This document shows positions 16,341-23,494 of a stretch of DNA of 27,121 nt, piece after piece; within the stretch, counting starts at the first letter, position 1, and each line of letters opens with the position of its first letter. The translations under genes were made by a program, and so were the position numbers. Below the pieces are notes generated by a model. It ran no database searches. It saw only the letters and a list, made by a program, of their open reading frames with translations, and was not told where the DNA came from. Source of the stretch: Gemmatimonadota bacterium (lineage in GTDB: Bacteria > Gemmatimonadota > Gemmatimonadetes > JACCXV01); contig JACCXV010000060.1 in the NCBI GenBank assembly GCA_013696835.1, positions 1 through 27,121 on the forward strand, given 5' to 3'.

Positions 16341-16881
16341 ACGGGGAGCCGACCACATGCGATACGACGCGACTGCCGCGGGTCGCGGCCGCCGTGGCCG
16401 AGCACTACGAGCTGGGTCTGGAGCTTGGCCGGCTCACCACGGCTGCCGGCGAGCTCGAGCTGGTGGCCTGCGGCACTCCTTCTTGACCGATCCCGAGTTC
16501 CTGAGGATCGTGCACCGCGACCTGGACGACGGCCAGCACCGCAACCCCACGGGAAATCCGCACTACTTCACCACCGCCTACTTTCACCGGGCGGACGAGT
16601 TGCAGGCCGAGATGGCGGAGGCCGGACTGGAGCAGGTCGCCACCTACGGCATCGAGGGGCCGGGCTGGTTGCTCGCCGATCTGAAGGAGCGGTGGTCCAG
16701 GCCCGAGGGGCGGGACGAGATCCTCCTCGCTGCGAGGTCGGTGGAATCCGCGCCATCCCTGGTGGGAGTCAGCGCGCACGTCATGAACGTCGGCAGAAAG
16801 ACGGAGTCGCCCCGGGGGGAGAGGTCACGTTGCTCGAACGATGGTGCCGCAAGCTCGCTTTCGCCCTCTCCCTCCACCTGA
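16337..16881 (+). pseudogene. class I SAM-dependent methyltransferase, internally deleted and frameshifted
   Basis: Two fragments of one methyltransferase. From the ATG at 16337 (overlapping the upstream TGA), one frame reads VAEHYELGLELGRLTTAAGELELV, which looks like the family's N-terminus, and then stops at about 16486. A different frame, from about 16464, encodes GLRHSFLTDPEFL, GQHRNPTGNPHYFTTAY, GIEGPGWLLADL and SLVGVSAHVMNVGRK. These are the C-terminal half of the same family and end in homology near 16800, although the frame stays open to 16881. The SAM-binding core between the two pieces (roughly 140 residues including the expected DVGGG motif) is missing, with the join at about 16455-16466. 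Without the cofactor site no activity is expected. It overlaps the start of the hydrolase gene. Confidence 0.75.
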
Positions 16882-17741
16882 TCGCCTGTTCCGGGACCGC
16901 GAGGCGCAGCGAAGTGCGGAACGTGACCTTCGGGGAAATCCTGGCGCACACGACGGGCACCACTCCGGAGCGCCTCGCGTACGGCGAAGACCATCTGCAG
17001 TTCGGTCATCTGTACCTGCCCGAGGGCGCGGGACCCCATCCGGTCGCGATCGTGATCCACGGCGGCTGCTGGCTCGCGGAGTACGACCTGGGCCACATCA
17101 GCCACCTCGCGGCGGCACTCGCCGGTGCGGGCGTTGCGGCGTGGAGCCTCGAGTACCGGCGCGTGGGCGACCCGGGGGGAGGATGGCCCGGCACGTTCGA
17201 GGATGTCGCGCGCGGCGCCGACCACCTGCGCGAGCTCGCTGACACGCACCCGCTGGATCCCGATCGCGTCGTCGCGATCGGCCACTCGGCGGGCGGGCAC
17301 CTCGCGCTGTGGCTTGGATCCCGGGCTTACGGCGCATCCGAAGGCTCGCGCCGGTCCGGGAACCCGATCCGGCTGCGCGGCGTCGTGTCCCTGGCCGGGA
17401 TCACAGATCTCGGTCGCGCGGTGTCCGAAGAGGTCTGCGGAGATGCGGCCGGTCAGTTGCTGGGAGGGGCGCCGGCTCGGGTTCCGGAGCGCTACCGGCG
17501 GAGCTCGCCGCTGGACCTCCTGCCGCTGGGACTACCGCAGCGTCTGATCCACGGAGCGCGCGACGAGATCGTCCCGCTCGCCATGGTTGAGGATTACCGA
17601 GCCGCGGCCACGCGAGCAGGAGACGATGTGCGGCTGGTCGTAGCGGCCGACGCCGCCCACTTCGAACTCATCGCGCCCTGGAGCGAGGTCTGGCCGGACG
17701 TGCGGGAAGCGGTGATGGAGCTGCTCGGGGAAGAACCCTGA
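16830..17741 (+). CDS. alpha/beta hydrolase lipoprotein (BD-FAE/esterase-like)
   Basis: A 303-residue serine hydrolase. The TTG start at 16830 is chosen because GGGGAGAGG precedes it and because it yields a proper lipoprotein signal: a basic n-region, a hydrophobic stretch and the lipobox LIAC with C20. The catalytic elements are the oxyanion motif HGG (77-79), the nucleophile elbow GHSAGG with S153, the acid D245 in GARDEIVP and H277 in DAAHFEL. The layout resembles the acetyl-esterase/feruloyl-esterase-like and kynurenine-formamidase-like lipases. As a lipoprotein it should act in the periplasm or at the outer membrane. The gene lies within the tail of the damaged methyltransferase frame and is followed after eight bases by a small membrane protein gene. 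The substrate is unknown. Confidence 0.9.
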   Translation: MLERWCRKLAFALSLHLIACSGTARRSEVRNVTFGEILAHTTGTTPERLAYGEDHLQFGHLYLPEGAGPHPVAIVIHGGCWLAEYDLGHISHLAAALAGAGVAAWSLEYRRVGDPGGGWPGTFEDVARGADHLRELADTHPLDPDRVVAIGHSAGGHLALWLGSRAYGASEGSRRSGNPIRLRGVVSLAGITDLGRAVSEEVCGDAAGQLLGGAPARVPERYRRSSPLDLLPLGLPQRLIHGARDEIVPLAMVEDYRAAATRAGDDVRLVVAADAAHFELIAPWSEVWPDVREAVMELLGEEP

Positions 17742-17749
17742 AGACCGGC

Positions 17750-18244
17750 GTGGATCGCCTGCAGCCTGCCGAGCGACTCTCCTGGAGCCGGCGCGTCATC
17801 CTCGCGGCCCTGCCGCTCGGGATGATCCACCATGTGGACCACGTGCTGCGGGTGGACCACAGCGGCTGGCCGTTCATCCCCGAGGTCACCCCGTTCACGT
17901 TCAGCTTTCTCGTCTACCCCCTTCTCCTGCTCGCCTTCCAGACGCGGCGGCCCTGGCTTCGCGTCGCGGTCCTGGCGCTTCTCTTCGTGACCGTGCAGTC
18001 GGTCCACACCCTGTTCGAGCCTCCCACCCTCCAGTACGCGACATGGGCGCGCGGCTACAGCACGGAGCCGTGGGCGTCCGGCACGCCGAACCTGCTTAAC
18101 GCCCAGTCGCCAGCGCTCGGAGCGTTCTCGGCGACGGTCGCCGTGTTGCTCGGGGTCGCGCTGCTGATGGCGCTCGTGCTGGCGGCGCTCGAAGCGCGCG
18201 AGAGGAGCGGCACCCGAGCGTCCGGCCCACCTGCCGGCGCATGA
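17750..18244 (+). CDS. small membrane protein of unknown function with His cluster
   Basis: A 164-residue hydrophobic protein with about four predicted membrane helices (roughly residues 14-32, 46-64, 70-88 and 122-146). I do not recognise the family. A notable histidine cluster HHVDHVLRVDH (H27, H28, H31, H37) lies at the end of the first helix, with H86 and E90 near the end of the third; these could hold a metal or a haem, but that is only a suggestion. The GTG start lies eight bases after the hydrolase stop, and its TGA overlaps the tag ATG as ATGA. It therefore sits inside a tightly packed operon with the hydrolase and Tag. Confidence 0.75.
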   Translation: MDRLQPAERLSWSRRVILAALPLGMIHHVDHVLRVDHSGWPFIPEVTPFTFSFLVYPLLLLAFQTRRPWLRVAVLALLFVTVQSVHTLFEPPTLQYATWARGYSTEPWASGTPNLLNAQSPALGAFSATVAVLLGVALLMALVLAALEARERSGTRASGPPAGA

Positions 18245-18849
18245 AAGGCGGCGGGAGGAAACGCTGCCCCTGGTGCGGCACGGATCCGCTCTACGTCGCG
18301 TACCACGATACCGAATGGGGCGTGCCGCTCCACGACGAACGCAGGCTCTTCGAGATGCTGATCCTGGAAGGCGCCCAGGCCGGGCTGAGCTGGATCACCG
18401 TTTTGCGCAAGCGCGAGGCGTATCGTCTCGCCTTCGATGGGTTCGATCCGCGCGCGGTCGCCCGCTACGGAAGCCGCAGGCTGGAGGCTCTGCTGCGAAA
18501 CCCCGGGATCATCCGCAACCGGCAGAAGATTCAGGCGGCGATCACCAATGCCCGGGCTTTCCTCGACGTGCAGGAGGAGTTCGGCAGTTTCGACGCCTAC
18601 GTCTGGCGCTTCGTGGACGGGAAGCCCAGGCAGAACGCCTGGAGGACTCCCTCGCAGCTGCCCGCCGTCACCGCGCAGGCGCAGGTGCTGAGCGATGACC
18701 TGCGCTCGCGCGGCTTCACGTTCGTGGGTCCAACCATATGCTACGCGCACATGCAGGCGACGGGGATGGTCAACGACCACCTCGTGGACTGCTTCCGCTA
18801 CCCCGCGGTCGCGCGGCTGGCGGCACGTGGGGCTTCGGCCTCGCGGTAG
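18241..18849 (+). CDS. tag: DNA-3-methyladenine glycosylase I
   Basis: A 202-residue base-excision repair enzyme that removes 3-methyladenine from alkylated DNA in the cytoplasm. Family hallmarks are RCPWCG at the start, YHDTEWGVP, ILEGAQAGLSW with the catalytic-pocket E43, NRQKIQAAITNA, and VGPTICYAHMQATGMVNDH. The zinc-snap ligands known from E. coli Tag correspond to C9, H22, H180 and C184, all present. Length is close to the usual 187-200. The ATG overlaps the upstream stop, suggesting translational coupling. The 3' end overlaps the convergent membrane protein gene by 52 bases. The last 10 residues (after AVARLAARG) are a non-conserved tail within that overlap. Confidence 0.95.
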   Translation: MKGGGRKRCPWCGTDPLYVAYHDTEWGVPLHDERRLFEMLILEGAQAGLSWITVLRKREAYRLAFDGFDPRAVARYGSRRLEALLRNPGIIRNRQKIQAAITNARAFLDVQEEFGSFDAYVWRFVDGKPRQNAWRTPSQLPAVTAQAQVLSDDLRSRGFTFVGPTICYAHMQATGMVNDHLVDCFRYPAVARLAARGASASR

Positions 18850-19253
18850 ACCCAGGCTCCCAGGAGCGTCGCCAGCAACAGCTCAACGAGCGCCCAGACG
18901 AGCCCGACCCCGAGGAGCCGCCCCGGAAAGAGGCCCATGTTCAGCATCGCGATCGTCGAGAACAGCGAGGTGAGGACCCACACGAGGAACCCGGCAATGA
19001 GGGCCGTACGCGGGCCCGGCCCGAAGCGCGGCCGGATTGCGGCGTATACGGTGACCGCTACGATCCCGAGCAGGAACGCGTAGACGATCCAGACGCCAAT
19101 CGAGGCCCCTTCGGGGTCCACGTTGCGTGCGCGCATCGCCTCCTGGAACTCCGCCCCCATCACGACCGTGTTCAGGATCATCTCCGATACGTTGATGACG
19201 AGCCCGGCGAGAATGCCCCCCAGCAGGACCCGTCCCCAGTCGATGCGACCCAT
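18798..19253 (-). CDS. four-helix membrane protein, unknown function
   Basis: A 151-residue integral membrane protein with four hydrophobic segments at about residues 8-28, 53-72, 84-104 and 111-135. The ATG at 19253 is preferred over upstream starts because GGAGGAG lies about seven bases before it and the protein then begins MGRIDWGRVLLGG. N23-V-S-E in the first helix region (GLVINVSEMILN) is the most distinctive polar patch. I recognise the general type as an uncharacterised four-helix protein but no function. It is divergent from the heptad-repeat gene, with 170 bases between, and its 3' end runs 52 bases into tag on the opposite strand. Confidence 0.8.
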   Translation of the reverse strand: MGRIDWGRVLLGGILAGLVINVSEMILNTVVMGAEFQEAMRARNVDPEGASIGVWIVYAFLLGIVAVTVYAAIRPRFGPGPRTALIAGFLVWVLTSLFSTIAMLNMGLFPGRLLGVGLVWALVELLLATLLGAWVYREAEAPRAASRATAG

Positions 19254-19423
19254 CTTCCACTCCTCCAGTCTGAGTGTCATCCGTGCCTTCAGCCCTGCGG
19301 CAAGGGACAGTAGAAACTCGGCGCCCACCAGGAAAGGATGTCGCGGCGTTTAACGTTCGGGATTGCGGCAGGTCCAACCTGGCAACCGAAGCTCGACGTT
19401 CACTCCAGGTCAGGAGGACCCCC

Positions 19424-19903
19424 ATGCGCATCGCCGTGCCAGCCTCCGTGCTCGCCTCCGCTCTCGTGACGCTCGCGCTGACCGGGCTCGAAGCCCAGGA
19501 GGCGCATTCCCGCGTCGGCCGCGACGGCAGGAAAGACATCCGGGACAGGATCGAGGATCGGTGGGACCGACGTGAGGATCTGCGGGACCGGATCGAGAAC
19601 CGCCGCGATCGGCGCGAAGATGTGCGGGACCGGCGCGAGGACGTCCTGGACCGGCGTGAGGATCGGTGGGATCGGCGTGAGGACCGCTGGGACCGTCGCC
19701 ACGGCGGAGGGATCCGCGACAGGATCGAGGACCGGCGGGACCGTCGGGAGGACTTCGCCGACCGGCGGGAGGATCGTCGCGACCGCTGGGAAGACAGATG
19801 GGATCGGCGTGAGGACCGCCGGGACCGGCACGAGAACCGTGGCGATCGTCGTGAAGACCTGAGGGATCGCCGCGAGGATCGCCGCGATCGACTCCACGGC
19901 TGA
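19424..19903 (+). CDS. secreted Asp/Arg/Glu heptad-repeat protein
   Basis: A 159-residue protein. The start ATG has AGGAGG six bases upstream. A signal peptide of about 24 residues (MRIAVPASVLASALVTLAL, cleavage near LEAQEA) is followed by a short linker. From D41 on the protein is almost pure heptads of the form D-R-R-E-D-x-x, where x is R, W, V, L or F. Seven copies cover residues 41-89, then there is a break around HGGG at 92-95, then eight copies cover 99-154. There is no lysine or cysteine in this part. The pattern is highly charged with near-balanced sign and could form long solvent-exposed helices, two arms separated by a glycine turn (inference). Function is unknown; binding of metals, polyanions or cell-envelope components is conceivable. 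It is divergent from a four-helix membrane protein. Confidence 0.8.
   Translation: MRIAVPASVLASALVTLALTGLEAQEAHSRVGRDGRKDIRDRIEDRWDRREDLRDRIENRRDRREDVRDRREDVLDRREDRWDRREDRWDRRHGGGIRDRIEDRRDRREDFADRREDRRDRWEDRWDRREDRRDRHENRGDRREDLRDRREDRRDRLHG
19544..19885 (+). repeat. 21-bp tandem repeats encoding DRREDxx heptads
   Basis: About 15 units of 21 bases, degenerate at the DNA level (GAYCGGCGTGAGGAT-like core), in two blocks of seven and eight separated by a nine-codon unit containing GGCGGAGGG. Copies differ by codon as well as by the last two residues, so the array is not freshly amplified. The opposite strand is also open across the array because of the repeat's composition. Confidence 0.85.
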
Positions 19904-19920
19904 GCGCGGCCGGAGCGCTC
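19902..19920. terminator. possible bidirectional terminator hairpin
   Basis: GAGCGC (19902-19907) pairs perfectly with GCGCTC (19915-19920) around a seven-base loop. It lies exactly in the 19-base gap between the convergent heptad-repeat gene and the frameshifted exported-protein gene. There is only a short TTCTA after it, so intrinsic termination would be weak. Confidence 0.4.
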
Positions 19921-19922
19921 TT

Positions 19923-20890
19923 CTACCCGTGCACTCGCCCCGACTGGAGCAGGCGCTGCCTGGCCGTGTTCCCCGGCACCGCGATGTGCATGGCGGGGTC
20001 GTATTCCTTCCCTACGGCCGGGCTTCCCTCCGGTACCCAGATCTCCATCCGCGTGGAACTGTATCCGCTCGGCACGTAGCGCACGTAGTATCCGTCCGGG
20101 TGCAGTGACCAGCGACCGGAGGGTACGGGCCGGCTACCCTCCCCGCGGGGAGCCATGCCGCTGAGGACGGCGATGCGCTCCATGTCGGAGAAGGACGATC
20201 CGGGGTTCGTCATCATCCGGCGCAGTTCGGCTTCCGCCTCCAGAACCTTGCGGAGGGGCTCCGGCATGCTGGCAAGCGCGTTGTCGAGGACAGGCCCGGG
20301 CAGGAGGTCGAGAGCGCCCCGGTTCAGCTTCACGAGCTGTTCCTTCGTCAGGAGCTGCGCCGCCGTGGCCTTCAGCCCTGGCTCCAGGTCTTCGAACTTC
20401 GCCCGCGCGATGATGGCCCAGAGAAGTACCTGCACGTCGTGCTGCGGAATGTCGGGGTGGTCCACCGAGTTGCGAGCGATGCTGACAACGGCGTCCTGTG
20501 CGGGCCCAGCCGGTGGAGCGTACAGGTATCCGTCGCCTCCTCCCGGCCCGTACGTGCCCGCGTGCAAGCAGTAGCTCTGGGCCTGCATTCCGTATGTGCC
20601 GGGCTCGAGCACGAAGCCTCCGTTGGCCGTGCGCTCGAGGGAGGTCAGGTCGGAGAAGTCCTCGGGGTTCAGCCGGTCGAGGAGTCGATTCCGAACGTGG
20701 CATCGGCGAGCTGCGTCGTGATGGGCGGCTTGCCCTGTAGCGCGGCGGTGACGTTCGGCGCCTTCTTGCCGATCTTGCCCACGGCATCCCCGAGCCCGCC
20801 CAACTGGGCGTAGACCGGTTCGGAGCTGCGGACCAGAGAGAGCCCGAACGTCAGGAGCAGGATGCCCCGGCGGAGATGCTTGGCGTTCAT
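19923..20890 (-). pseudogene. exported protein of unknown function, single-base frameshift
   Basis: The N-terminus (ATG 20890, with GAGG upstream) encodes a signal peptide (MNAKHLRRGILLLTFGLSL, cleavage after VYA near residue 28) and the mature start QLGGLGDAVGKIGKK, up to ADATFGIDS. This frame then stops at 20669. The rest of the same protein continues in another frame from about 20690 down to 19923. It contains NPEDFSDL, GGFVLEPGTYGMQAQSYCL, GTYGPGGGDGYLYAP, HDVQVLLWAIIARAKF, LLTKEQLVKLNRGAL and a C-terminal GYYVRYVPSGYSSTRMEIW. One additional G on the plus strand at 20681-20682 would restore IDSLDRLNPEDF without any other change. This is either a recent frameshift or a sequencing error. 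About 320 residues when repaired; I recognise a family-like conserved core but no function. Confidence 0.75.
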
Positions 20891-21052
20891 GCGAACCTCG
20901 GTGAGGAAGGCCAAGGGAAGGCGTTCTGCTTTTCCAGGGAACTCCGGCTGCCAGATTCATGTTGCAGGTGAGACGGCGGGTCGCGCAAGCTCGGCCTGCG
21001 TGGGCCCCGTGCGTCGACAAAAGCTCTCCTCTACACGCAGCGCGGAGTGAGC

Positions 21053-21193
21053 ATGATGTTGGAATTCCACTGGTTGGACGCGCGCCGGGAGCCCGGCACG
21101 ATCTTCGTGCGACTGATCGCCGGCTTCCACCTCATCTACGGGACGCAGGACAACGTCTTCAATCATGAGCGGTTTCCCTGGATGCAGCACTGA
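21053..21193 (+). pseudogene. truncated DoxX-like protein fragment
   Basis: A 46-codon open frame starting ATG-ATG with GGAG five to eight bases upstream. It encodes FVRLIAGFHLIYGTQDNVF, which looks like the first transmembrane segment and signature of a DoxX-family membrane protein. It then diverges (NHERFPWMQH) and stops at 21191. The remaining three helices expected for the family (about 130-150 residues) are absent downstream. The good ribosome site suggests the fragment was once a real gene start. An intact DoxX-like gene starts 83 bases further on, in a different frame, but its sequence is not simply the missing remainder. Confidence 0.55.
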
Positions 21194-21275
21194 TCTCGCG
21201 GAGGGCCGCCCTCCACGAGTCTGTTTCGCCGGCACGGGCGGGCTGACTCCCGCCTCGTCCGGCTGCTCCCCCTGA

Positions 21276-21668
21276 ATGCGCCAGCCGCGCGCGTACGCGA
21301 GAAGCCGTCTGACGCTCGCGGCATTCTTCGTCGTAGCCGGCACGCTGCATCTGGCGGCGCCCCGGATCTACCGCGGGATCGTGCCTCCGTACCTTCCGTA
21401 CCCAGTGCTGCTCATCCATCTGAGCGGAGCGTGCGAGATCCTGGGCGGCATCGGGCTGCTGTGGGCTCCGGCCCGGGCAGCCGCGGGAGCCGGCCTCGTG
21501 GCTCTCCTGCTCCTGCTCCTGCCGGCGAACGTCCAGATGCTGGCCGCCTGGCGCGCGAAGGAAGGGGCCGGCTGGATCGAGATGCTGCTCTGGCTGCGAT
21601 TGCCGCTGCAGTTCATCCTCATGGGGTGGATCTGGCGTGTCTCGAGATCTTCGCCCGAGACCGCCTGA
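21276..21668 (+). CDS. DoxX-like membrane protein
   Basis: A 130-residue protein with four membrane helices at about residues 11-27, 42-61, 66-84 and 101-121. The pattern is that of DoxX-like proteins: AAFFVVAGTLHLAAPRIY in helix 1, HLSGACEILGGIGLL in helix 2, and AANVQMLAAW-type residues before the last helix. Such proteins are linked to quinone or thiol-redox functions in a few species, but most are uncharacterised. The ATG at 21276 has no clear Shine-Dalgarno. The gene converges on dinB with 27 bases between stops. Confidence 0.82.
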   Translation: MRQPRAYARSRLTLAAFFVVAGTLHLAAPRIYRGIVPPYLPYPVLLIHLSGACEILGGIGLLWAPARAAAGAGLVALLLLLLPANVQMLAAWRAKEGAGWIEMLLWLRLPLQFILMGWIWRVSRSSPETA

Positions 21669-21695
21669 GACGACGTCGGCTTCGGTAGGACGGAC

Positions 21696-22784
21696 TCAGA
21701 CCATAGGCGGTGGGAGCTTCAGCTGCTCCTGGGGTTCTCCCCCCCGGTCTCTACAGTCGGCAACGACATCCTCCAGCCCGGCGACGCGCACTCCCAGCAA
21801 ACGCACCGGCCGCTGCGGATCGAAGCTGCGCAACAGCTCGCACGCGATCCCACGCACGACCGTCACGTCGTGCGTGGCGCCTTCGATCGTGCGTGCCCGG
21901 GTATGCGTGGAGAAGTCGTTCAGCCGGATCTTGATCCCGATCGTCCGCCCGCGCCGGCCACTGTCCCGGAGCGCTGCACACAGATCGTCGCACAGGGCCG
22001 TCAGGGCGGGCTCGAGGGCCTCGAGGCCGTTCAGATCGCTGTCGAACGTGGTCTCTCGCGACTCCGACTTGGCCACGCGCACGGGTTCGACGGGATCGTC
22101 GTCTTCGAATCGGGCGAGCGCGCCGAGCCATGGGCCGAGCCGCGGGCCGAAGGGATCGACCAGCCGATCGTCGGCCGTCGCGGCGAGAGCGGCGACGGTC
22201 CCGATCCCCATTCGGTCCAGCTTGGCGGCCGTCTTCGGCCCGATTCCGGGAATGCATCCGGGGGGCGCGTCTGCGAATCGCGCGCGCGCTTCAGCGGCTG
22301 TGAGCACCAGGAAGCCGTCGGGCTTTCCCGCATCCGAGGCGACCTTGGCCACCAGCTTGCTCGGGCCGATCCCCACCGAGCAGACGAGGCCCGTGCGTTC
22401 CCGCACGGCGTGCTTCACAGCCCGCGCCGCCGCCTGTGGCTGGGGGAGGTCCGTGAGGTCGAGGTATGCCTCGTCCAGGCCCATTACCTCGACGCGCTCG
22501 ACGTGCTCGCGCAGCACGGCCATGACGTCGGCTGAACGAGCCCGGTACGTCGCGAAGTCGGGCTCGACGAAGACCGCCTCCGGGCACCGGCGACGGGCCC
22601 GCGCGGCTGGCGTGGCGGAGAAGACGCCGAACTTCCGTGCCTCGTAGCTGGCCGTGGTGACCACGGCGCGGGGGCCGCTCCCCGCGACGACCACCGGCCT
22701 GCCACGCAGCTCGGGGCGCCTCTCCAGCTCGACGCTCACGTAGAAGGCGTCCATGTCCACGTGCGCGATGCAGCGGGGGTTCAA
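21696..22784 (-). CDS. dinB: DNA polymerase IV
   Basis: A 362-residue Y-family translesion DNA polymerase. The TTG at 22784 is chosen because GGAGG lies eight bases upstream and homology begins at once with IAHVDMDAFYVSVE. The catalytic acidic residues are D10 (VDMDAFY) and D104-E105 (GLDEAYLD). SYEARKFGV is the nucleotide-binding segment, and GIGPKTAAKLDRMGI is the helix-hairpin-helix of the thumb. The little-finger domain contains KSESRETTF and ends near VRLLGVRV. The C-terminus EQLKLPPPMV may hold a weak beta-clamp binding motif (QLKLP instead of QLxLF). It is divergent from a GNAT gene with about 82 bases between. No LexA-type operator was identified by eye. Confidence 0.94.
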   Translation of the reverse strand: MNPRCIAHVDMDAFYVSVELERRPELRGRPVVVAGSGPRAVVTTASYEARKFGVFSATPAARARRRCPEAVFVEPDFATYRARSADVMAVLREHVERVEVMGLDEAYLDLTDLPQPQAAARAVKHAVRERTGLVCSVGIGPSKLVAKVASDAGKPDGFLVLTAAEARARFADAPPGCIPGIGPKTAAKLDRMGIGTVAALAATADDRLVDPFGPRLGPWLGALARFEDDDPVEPVRVAKSESRETTFDSDLNGLEALEPALTALCDDLCAALRDSGRRGRTIGIKIRLNDFSTHTRARTIEGATHDVTVVRGIACELLRSFDPQRPVRLLGVRVAGLEDVVADCRDRGGEPQEQLKLPPPMV

Positions 22785-22866
22785 CGGGCGGGATCCTCCG
22801 GTGATCGCCCGAGCAGCCCGGGCGTGATGGTTGACGGTCCCCCCACGCGATAATAGGCTCGCGGCA

Positions 22867-23478
22867 GTGGACCCTTGCAACCCGAATCCCGTCCAGATCC
22901 GAGCACCGCACGCTGCAGGCGACCCGCCGCCGCAGATCGTCGCGGCGACGTCCGACGACGTCCCACTGATCTTGGATCTCATTCGCGAGCTCGCGGAGTA
23001 CGAGCGACTGCCACACCAGGTCCTCGCCACGCAGGAGGAGCTGCGGGACTCGCTCTTCGGGTCGCAACCCGGAGCCGAGGTGATCCTGGCCTACGCCGGC
23101 ACGGACGCGGTGGGGTTCGCCCTCTTCTTCCACAACTACTCGACGTTCCTCGGGCGGCGAGGCATCTGGCTGGAGGACCTGTTCGTCCGCCCGCATTGGC
23201 GCGGCCGAGGGGTGGGCTCCAGGCTGCTCGCGCACGTGGCAGAGCTGGCGGTCGAGCGCGGCTGCGGGCGGCTCGAGTGGTGGGTGCTCGACTGGAATCA
23301 ACCCGCTATTCGCTTCTACGAGCGGCTCGGCGCGGTGCGCATGGACGACTGGACGGTCTACCGCATGACGGGAGAGGAGCTGCGACGGCTGGGGTCCTCT
23401 CGAGGCGACGCGTCGCAAGGAAGGGTTCGCAGGGATCTCACGAGCTTCGTCCCAAGCACGACCGCTGACAACCCATGA
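22867..23478 (+). CDS. GNAT-family N-acetyltransferase (diamine acetyltransferase-like)
   Basis: A 203-residue acetyl-CoA-dependent acyltransferase. Typical segments are IRELAEYERLPHQV, VGFALFFHNYSTFLGRRG, WLEDLFVRPHWRGRGVG (the acetyl-CoA pyrophosphate loop R112-G-R-G-V-G), RLEWWVLDWNQPAIRFY and DDWTVYRMTG. This arrangement matches the spermidine/diamine N1-acetyltransferase-like group, so a polyamine or thialysine-type amine substrate is plausible but unproven. The GTG at 22867 is preferred; a TTG at 22831 would add 12 unremarkable residues. About 25 residues at each end are not conserved. The downstream TPR gene starts 16 bases later. Confidence 0.9.
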   Translation: MDPCNPNPVQIRAPHAAGDPPPQIVAATSDDVPLILDLIRELAEYERLPHQVLATQEELRDSLFGSQPGAEVILAYAGTDAVGFALFFHNYSTFLGRRGIWLEDLFVRPHWRGRGVGSRLLAHVAELAVERGCGRLEWWVLDWNQPAIRFYERLGAVRMDDWTVYRMTGEELRRLGSSRGDASQGRVRRDLTSFVPSTTADNP

Positions 23479-23494
23479 AACGAGGTGCCCGCAG

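Noticed and set aside
14787..16358. 523-codon open frame on the minus strand
   Set aside because: Opposite the PQQ dehydrogenase, whose motifs are clear on the plus strand.
19400..19897. Hydrophobic Val/Pro/Ile-rich frame opposite the heptad array
   Set aside because: The repeat itself makes the opposite strand open and periodic; there is no ribosome site, and the plus-strand frame has a signal peptide and Shine-Dalgarno.
22829..22860. TTGACG and GATAAT before the GNAT gene as a promoter
   Set aside because: The boxes are only about 12 bases apart, too short for a sigma70 promoter.
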